NCBI RefSeq assembly: GCF_000320365.1
Contig: NZ_ANIN01000001.1
Location: forward strand, 558,001 to 622,000
Length of the DNA stretch: 64,000 nucleotides
Source: Moraxella macacae 0408225
Lineage (GTDB): Bacteria; Pseudomonadota; Gammaproteobacteria; Pseudomonadales; Moraxellaceae
Direction: 5' to 3'
Part shown: positions 61,236 through 64,000 of the stretch, in pieces
How positions within the stretch are numbered: position 1 is the stretch's first letter
How the letters are laid out: every line of letters begins with the position of its first letter
Program-made: the position numbers and the translations under genes
Notes under the pieces: generated by a model
Told to the model about the DNA's origin: nothing
Databases searched by the model: none
Seen by the model: the letters and a program-made list of their open reading frames with translations, nothing else

Positions 61236-63050
61236 TTACATACTCGTTGGGGCGGTTAATCCTAATAAAATCAAGCCATTTTGCACTACTTGGCGGATTG
61301 TTTTTGATAGGCGCAAACGAGCTTGCATTAAGTTTAATTCATCATTGCTTGGTGTTTCACCATCTTTTGGCAAAATACGGTTGTCGTTATACCATGCGTG
61401 GAATAAACTTGCCAAATCTTTAAGATAATTGGTTAAAATATGCGGTTCGTATTGAACGGCTGCACGGTGCAACGTTTCAGGATAAGCCGACAACAGGCTG
61501 ATTAAGTCATTTTCAATGGGTAGATTTAGCAGATGTTGTGATTGTTTTGCCAAATTGTCATCATAAGCATAACCACGCTCTTGTAAGCGTTCCAGCACGC
61601 GGCAAATTCGCGCATGGGCGTATTGGATATAATACACCGCGTTGTCTTTGCTTTGTGATTTTGCCAATTCTAAATCAAAATCAATGTGTTGTTCGGGTTT
61701 TCTGGCGACATAATAAAATCTGGCAGCATCATTGCCAACTTCTTTGCGCAGTTCACGCAAGGTTACAAATTCACCCAAACGTGATGACATCTGTACTTGA
61801 TTCTTACCGCGCCACAGGGTAACAAATTGTACCAAAATCACGTCCATACGGTTTGAGTCATAGCCCATCGCGGTCAATGCAGATTTTATCCGCTTTATAT
61901 AACCATGATGATCAGAACCCCACACATCAATGATTTTGTCAAAACCACGGTCAAGTTTGTCTTTATGATACGCAAGATCTGATGCAAAATAGGTAAACTG
62001 TCCATTGGCTCTACGCACCACGCGATCTTTTTCATCACCAAACGCGGTAGATTTAAACCACAAATTACCGTCTTTTTCATATAAATAGCCGCGTTCATTG
62101 AGTGTTTCTAACGCAGGCAAAACCGCATCTTGAATGGATTTTTCGCTAAACCATTTGTCAAAATGTACGTTAAAATCAGCCAAATCATCTTGAATATCAC
62201 TTAAAATACTGTAAAGGCTTTTTTCATGAAAAATGCGATAATTATCCCCCAAATGAGTTTTGGCATTGTCAATCAAGCCATCAATATGGGCTTCTTTATC
62301 ACCTGATATGGGTGTTTTTTTGCCATCTTGTTCACCAAAAATTACATCACTTGGTACATCTTTGACAAAATCTTGCCAAGTTGTCTTTAGTTTATCTGAA
62401 AACTCTTGGTAGATGGTTTTAGCAATTTCTTTGATATAATCACCGCGATAACCATTGACAGGGAATACAATCGTCTCACCACACAGCTCTAGATAACGGA
62501 TATAGACACTTGTTGCCAAAATATCCATTTGTCGCCCTGCATCATTGACATAATATTCACGTCCAACTTGATAACCGACCGCTTCAAGCAAATTTGCCAC
62601 ACTCATGCCAAACGCCGCTCCACGACCATGTCCGACGTGTAGGCTTGAGGTTGGATTTGCTGACACGAATTCCACTTGAATTTTTTTGCCAACAAAAGCC
62701 TGACTTGTGCCAAAATCACCTTTTTGTTGCATAATGGCATCAAGCACTGCAAAACGAGCATTGCTGTCTAAGAAAAAATTGATAAATCCCGCACCTGCAA
62801 TTTCTACTTTGGCAATATCTGGGTGTTTTGGCAACAAGGCTACAATTTTTTCGGCAAGTTCGCGCGGTTTTATGCCTGATATTTTGGACGCCACCATTGC
62901 CAAATTACTGGCAAAATCGCCGTAAGCCTGATCTTTGGTGCGATTAATTTGACTGTTGTTTTGCCAATCGATGGGTAAAACATTATCGGCTTTTAAACGT
63001 TCAATCACAAAATTTAAGGATTGTTCAATTGCAGGAATTTGTTCGGACAT
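61236..63050 (-). CDS. argS: Arginyl-tRNA synthetase ArgS
   Basis: 604 aa class I synthetase. The HIGH motif is HVGHGRGAAF in VSANPTSSLHVGHGRGAAFG near residue 135. The C-terminal DALR-type anticodon domain includes NAVYYIQYAHARICRVLERL. Longer than E. coli ArgS (577) mainly through an insertion near residues 225-280. Charges tRNA-Arg, one of which is encoded at 7451. Confidence 0.96.
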   Translation of the reverse strand: MSEQIPAIEQSLNFVIERLKADNVLPIDWQNNSQINRTKDQAYGDFASNLAMVASKISGIKPRELAEKIVALLPKHPDIAKVEIAGAGFINFFLDSNARFAVLDAIMQQKGDFGTSQAFVGKKIQVEFVSANPTSSLHVGHGRGAAFGMSVANLLEAVGYQVGREYYVNDAGRQMDILATSVYIRYLELCGETIVFPVNGYRGDYIKEIAKTIYQEFSDKLKTTWQDFVKDVPSDVIFGEQDGKKTPISGDKEAHIDGLIDNAKTHLGDNYRIFHEKSLYSILSDIQDDLADFNVHFDKWFSEKSIQDAVLPALETLNERGYLYEKDGNLWFKSTAFGDEKDRVVRRANGQFTYFASDLAYHKDKLDRGFDKIIDVWGSDHHGYIKRIKSALTAMGYDSNRMDVILVQFVTLWRGKNQVQMSSRLGEFVTLRELRKEVGNDAARFYYVARKPEQHIDFDLELAKSQSKDNAVYYIQYAHARICRVLERLQERGYAYDDNLAKQSQHLLNLPIENDLISLLSAYPETLHRAAVQYEPHILTNYLKDLASLFHAWYNDNRILPKDGETPSNDELNLMQARLRLSKTIRQVVQNGLILLGLTAPTSM

Positions 63051-63305
63051 TGTTTTTCTCTTTTAAAAATGAAGTTATGGGTAAGCTATGGTAAAAAACT
63101 GTTCTAAAAACCGTTCTAAAAATTTATAAAAGTTTAATTGATTAGATTATACCAAATAACATCATTTTTTCGCTAAAAATTTGTCTTTTTTTGCCATGTT
63201 TTTGCAAGTTTTTATTGGCTTTTGTGCAATTATCTTAACCTATTTTTAAGCAGTTTGGCTGTTTTTAAGTTATAATAGGTAAAATCTAAGATAAAAGGTG
63301 GGGTT

Positions 63306-63524
63306 ATGTTTGTACTTGTGTCTAACGAAACGATTACCAAAATGGGCATGTATGTATTGTTGCCGATATTTATTGGATTTTTGTTTTTTATCATGTGGGA
63401 TCTGTCCAAAAAAAATGATGCAGGCAAACAGGGCACTTTTTGGATTTTTATTGCACTGGGCGGTGGGTTTTTTGGTTTTTTAATCAAGGTTGTGATTGAG
63501 TGGTATTTTGGGCGTACACTATGA
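63306..63524 (+). CDS. DUF2788 small membrane protein
   Basis: 72 aa, two membrane helices ([18 protein letters not shown] and [20 protein letters not shown]) linked by [10 protein letters not shown], the DUF2788 pattern. Function unknown. Stop overlaps the cmoA start (ATGA), so the two are translationally coupled; an internal frame on the other strand here is not a gene. Confidence 0.8.
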   Translation: MFVLVSNETITKMGMYVLLPIFIGFLFFIMWDLSKKNDAGKQGTFWIFIALGGGFFGFLIKVVIEWYFGRTL

Positions 63525-64000
63525 ACCATGATATGCTGTTTACCACACCGCTTGATAAATTTGCACGTTTTAGTTTTGATGAGCAAGTGGTTGCTTGTTT
63601 TCCTGATATGATACGTCGCAGTGTGCCAGGTTATGGGCAAATGCTTGCTATGTTGCCAATTTTTGCTCGCCGTCATTGTGCATTTCGCCAAGAAAATGAT
63701 GAGGGTGGGCGTGTTAGCCGTGTATATGATTTGGGAACTTCGCTTGGAGCGGTAAGTTTTGTGTTGGCAGGTGAATTTGATAAAAAAGATTTACAAATCA
63801 AGGCGGTGGATATATCATCTCCGATGATTGACAAGGCTAAAGCACTAATGAATGAACATTATCCAAAACATGACATTCATTTTATTTGTGCGGATATTTG
63901 TCATATTGATTTATTGCCGTGCGATATGATTGTTTTAAATTTAACCTTACAATTTTTATCACCTGATGTGCGTTTATCGGTTTTACAAAAATGCTATCAT
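63521..64000 (+). CDS. cmoA: Carboxy-S-adenosyl-L-methionine synthase CmoA, 3' part outside window
   Basis: 160 codons visible. [18 protein letters not shown] and [20 protein letters not shown] match the CmoA start; the SAM motif is [13 protein letters not shown], followed by [11 protein letters not shown] and the motif [15 protein letters not shown]. Makes carboxy-SAM from SAM and prephenate, which CmoB (16207) uses for tRNA wobble uridine. Coupled to the DUF2788 gene. Confidence 0.95.
   Translation, partial: MNHDMLFTTPLDKFARFSFDEQVVACFPDMIRRSVPGYGQMLAMLPIFARRHCAFRQENDEGGRVSRVYDLGTSLGAVSFVLAGEFDKKDLQIKAVDISSPMIDKAKALMNEHYPKHDIHFICADICHIDLLPCDMIVLNLTLQFLSPDVRLSVLQKCYH

Noticed and set aside
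1-64000. Frequent TTGCCAA/TTGGCAA as a DNA-uptake sequence
   Set aside because: It is common, but mostly explained by Leu-Ala and Ala-Lys/Asn codon pairs (TTG GCA, GCC AAA). Without a count against a shuffled model I cannot call it an uptake signal.
1-64000. CRISPR array
   Set aside because: No regularly spaced 24-40-bp repeats with unique spacers; the tandem repeats seen are short and contiguous.

Overview
The window looks like a low-GC member of the Moraxellaceae (Moraxella or a close relative). This rests on AT-rich DNA with Ala-GCC/Lys-AAA rich genes, gammaproteobacterial housekeeping pairs (corC-lnt, pcnB-folK, nrdR-ribD, cmoA/cmoB, argS next to a SPOR protein), a DUF2788 protein and an APH-type homoserine kinase. 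No 16S gene or other taxonomic marker is present, so the genus is an inference.

Layout. (1) 1-5018: an iron/heme island on the minus strand. It holds a HemO-type heme oxygenase, a large Calx-beta/DUF1566 lipoprotein behind a Fur-box-like site, a small secreted DUF1566 protein and a TonB-dependent haemoglobin-family receptor cut by the window edge. (2) 5018-25747: core genes: DUF454 protein, GlsB-like protein, mutY, tRNA-Arg(CCG), a DASS transporter, the overlapping set yqgE-ruvX-membrane protein-tusA, recN, ppnP, rlmB-exoX-like, a coiled-coil protein, a candidate structured RNA, cmoB, an SDR protein, lnt-corC, ycgN-gph, mnmE, nrdR and ribD. (3) 25748-26301: an intergenic region with four DnaA-box-like 9-mers, two parS-like sites and an AT-rich stretch. 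It is a candidate chromosomal origin; a perfect parS 16-mer lies nearby inside ribE. (4) 26302-33085: PfkB-family kinase, folK, pcnB, comEA-like, ribE, hisF, thrB.

(5) 32931-56553: a 23-kb integrated and decayed conjugative element between two ~475-bp direct copies of the thrB/mod 3' junction. Left to right it contains two membrane proteins of unknown role, a broken copper-chaperone gene still behind a MerR/CueR-type promoter, an inverted block of a P-type T4SS (virB9'-virB8-virB7-eexN-virB6-virB5-virB4'), then virB10'-virB11-virD4, an LPD7 polyvalent protein, topoisomerase III, and an ArdC/TOPRIM polyvalent protein. These are followed by a toxin-antitoxin remnant, relaxase and TraL fragments, a TraK-like gene, a putative oriT with an IncP-like nic site, a TraJ-like gene, a divergent Fic protein, IS605 tnpB fragments and a membrane coiled-coil protein. 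virB4, virB9 and virB10 are truncated and virB1-3 are absent, so the element is probably not self-transmissible. A pair of 226-bp inverted repeats brackets the oriT/Fic segment.

(6) 56344-64000: a full-length type III Mod methyltransferase with a G10 tract in its reading frame and an 8-bp repeat upstream (probably phase-variable, with no adjacent res gene), then gabD behind a 12-bp tandem repeat, a SPOR-domain protein, argS, a DUF2788 protein and the 5' part of cmoA.

The most interesting items are the candidate origin, the phase-variable orphan Mod whose 3' junction is duplicated around the mobile element, the scrambled T4SS, the invertible-looking oriT segment, the DUF1566 heme-island proteins and the structured RNA candidate upstream of cmoB.
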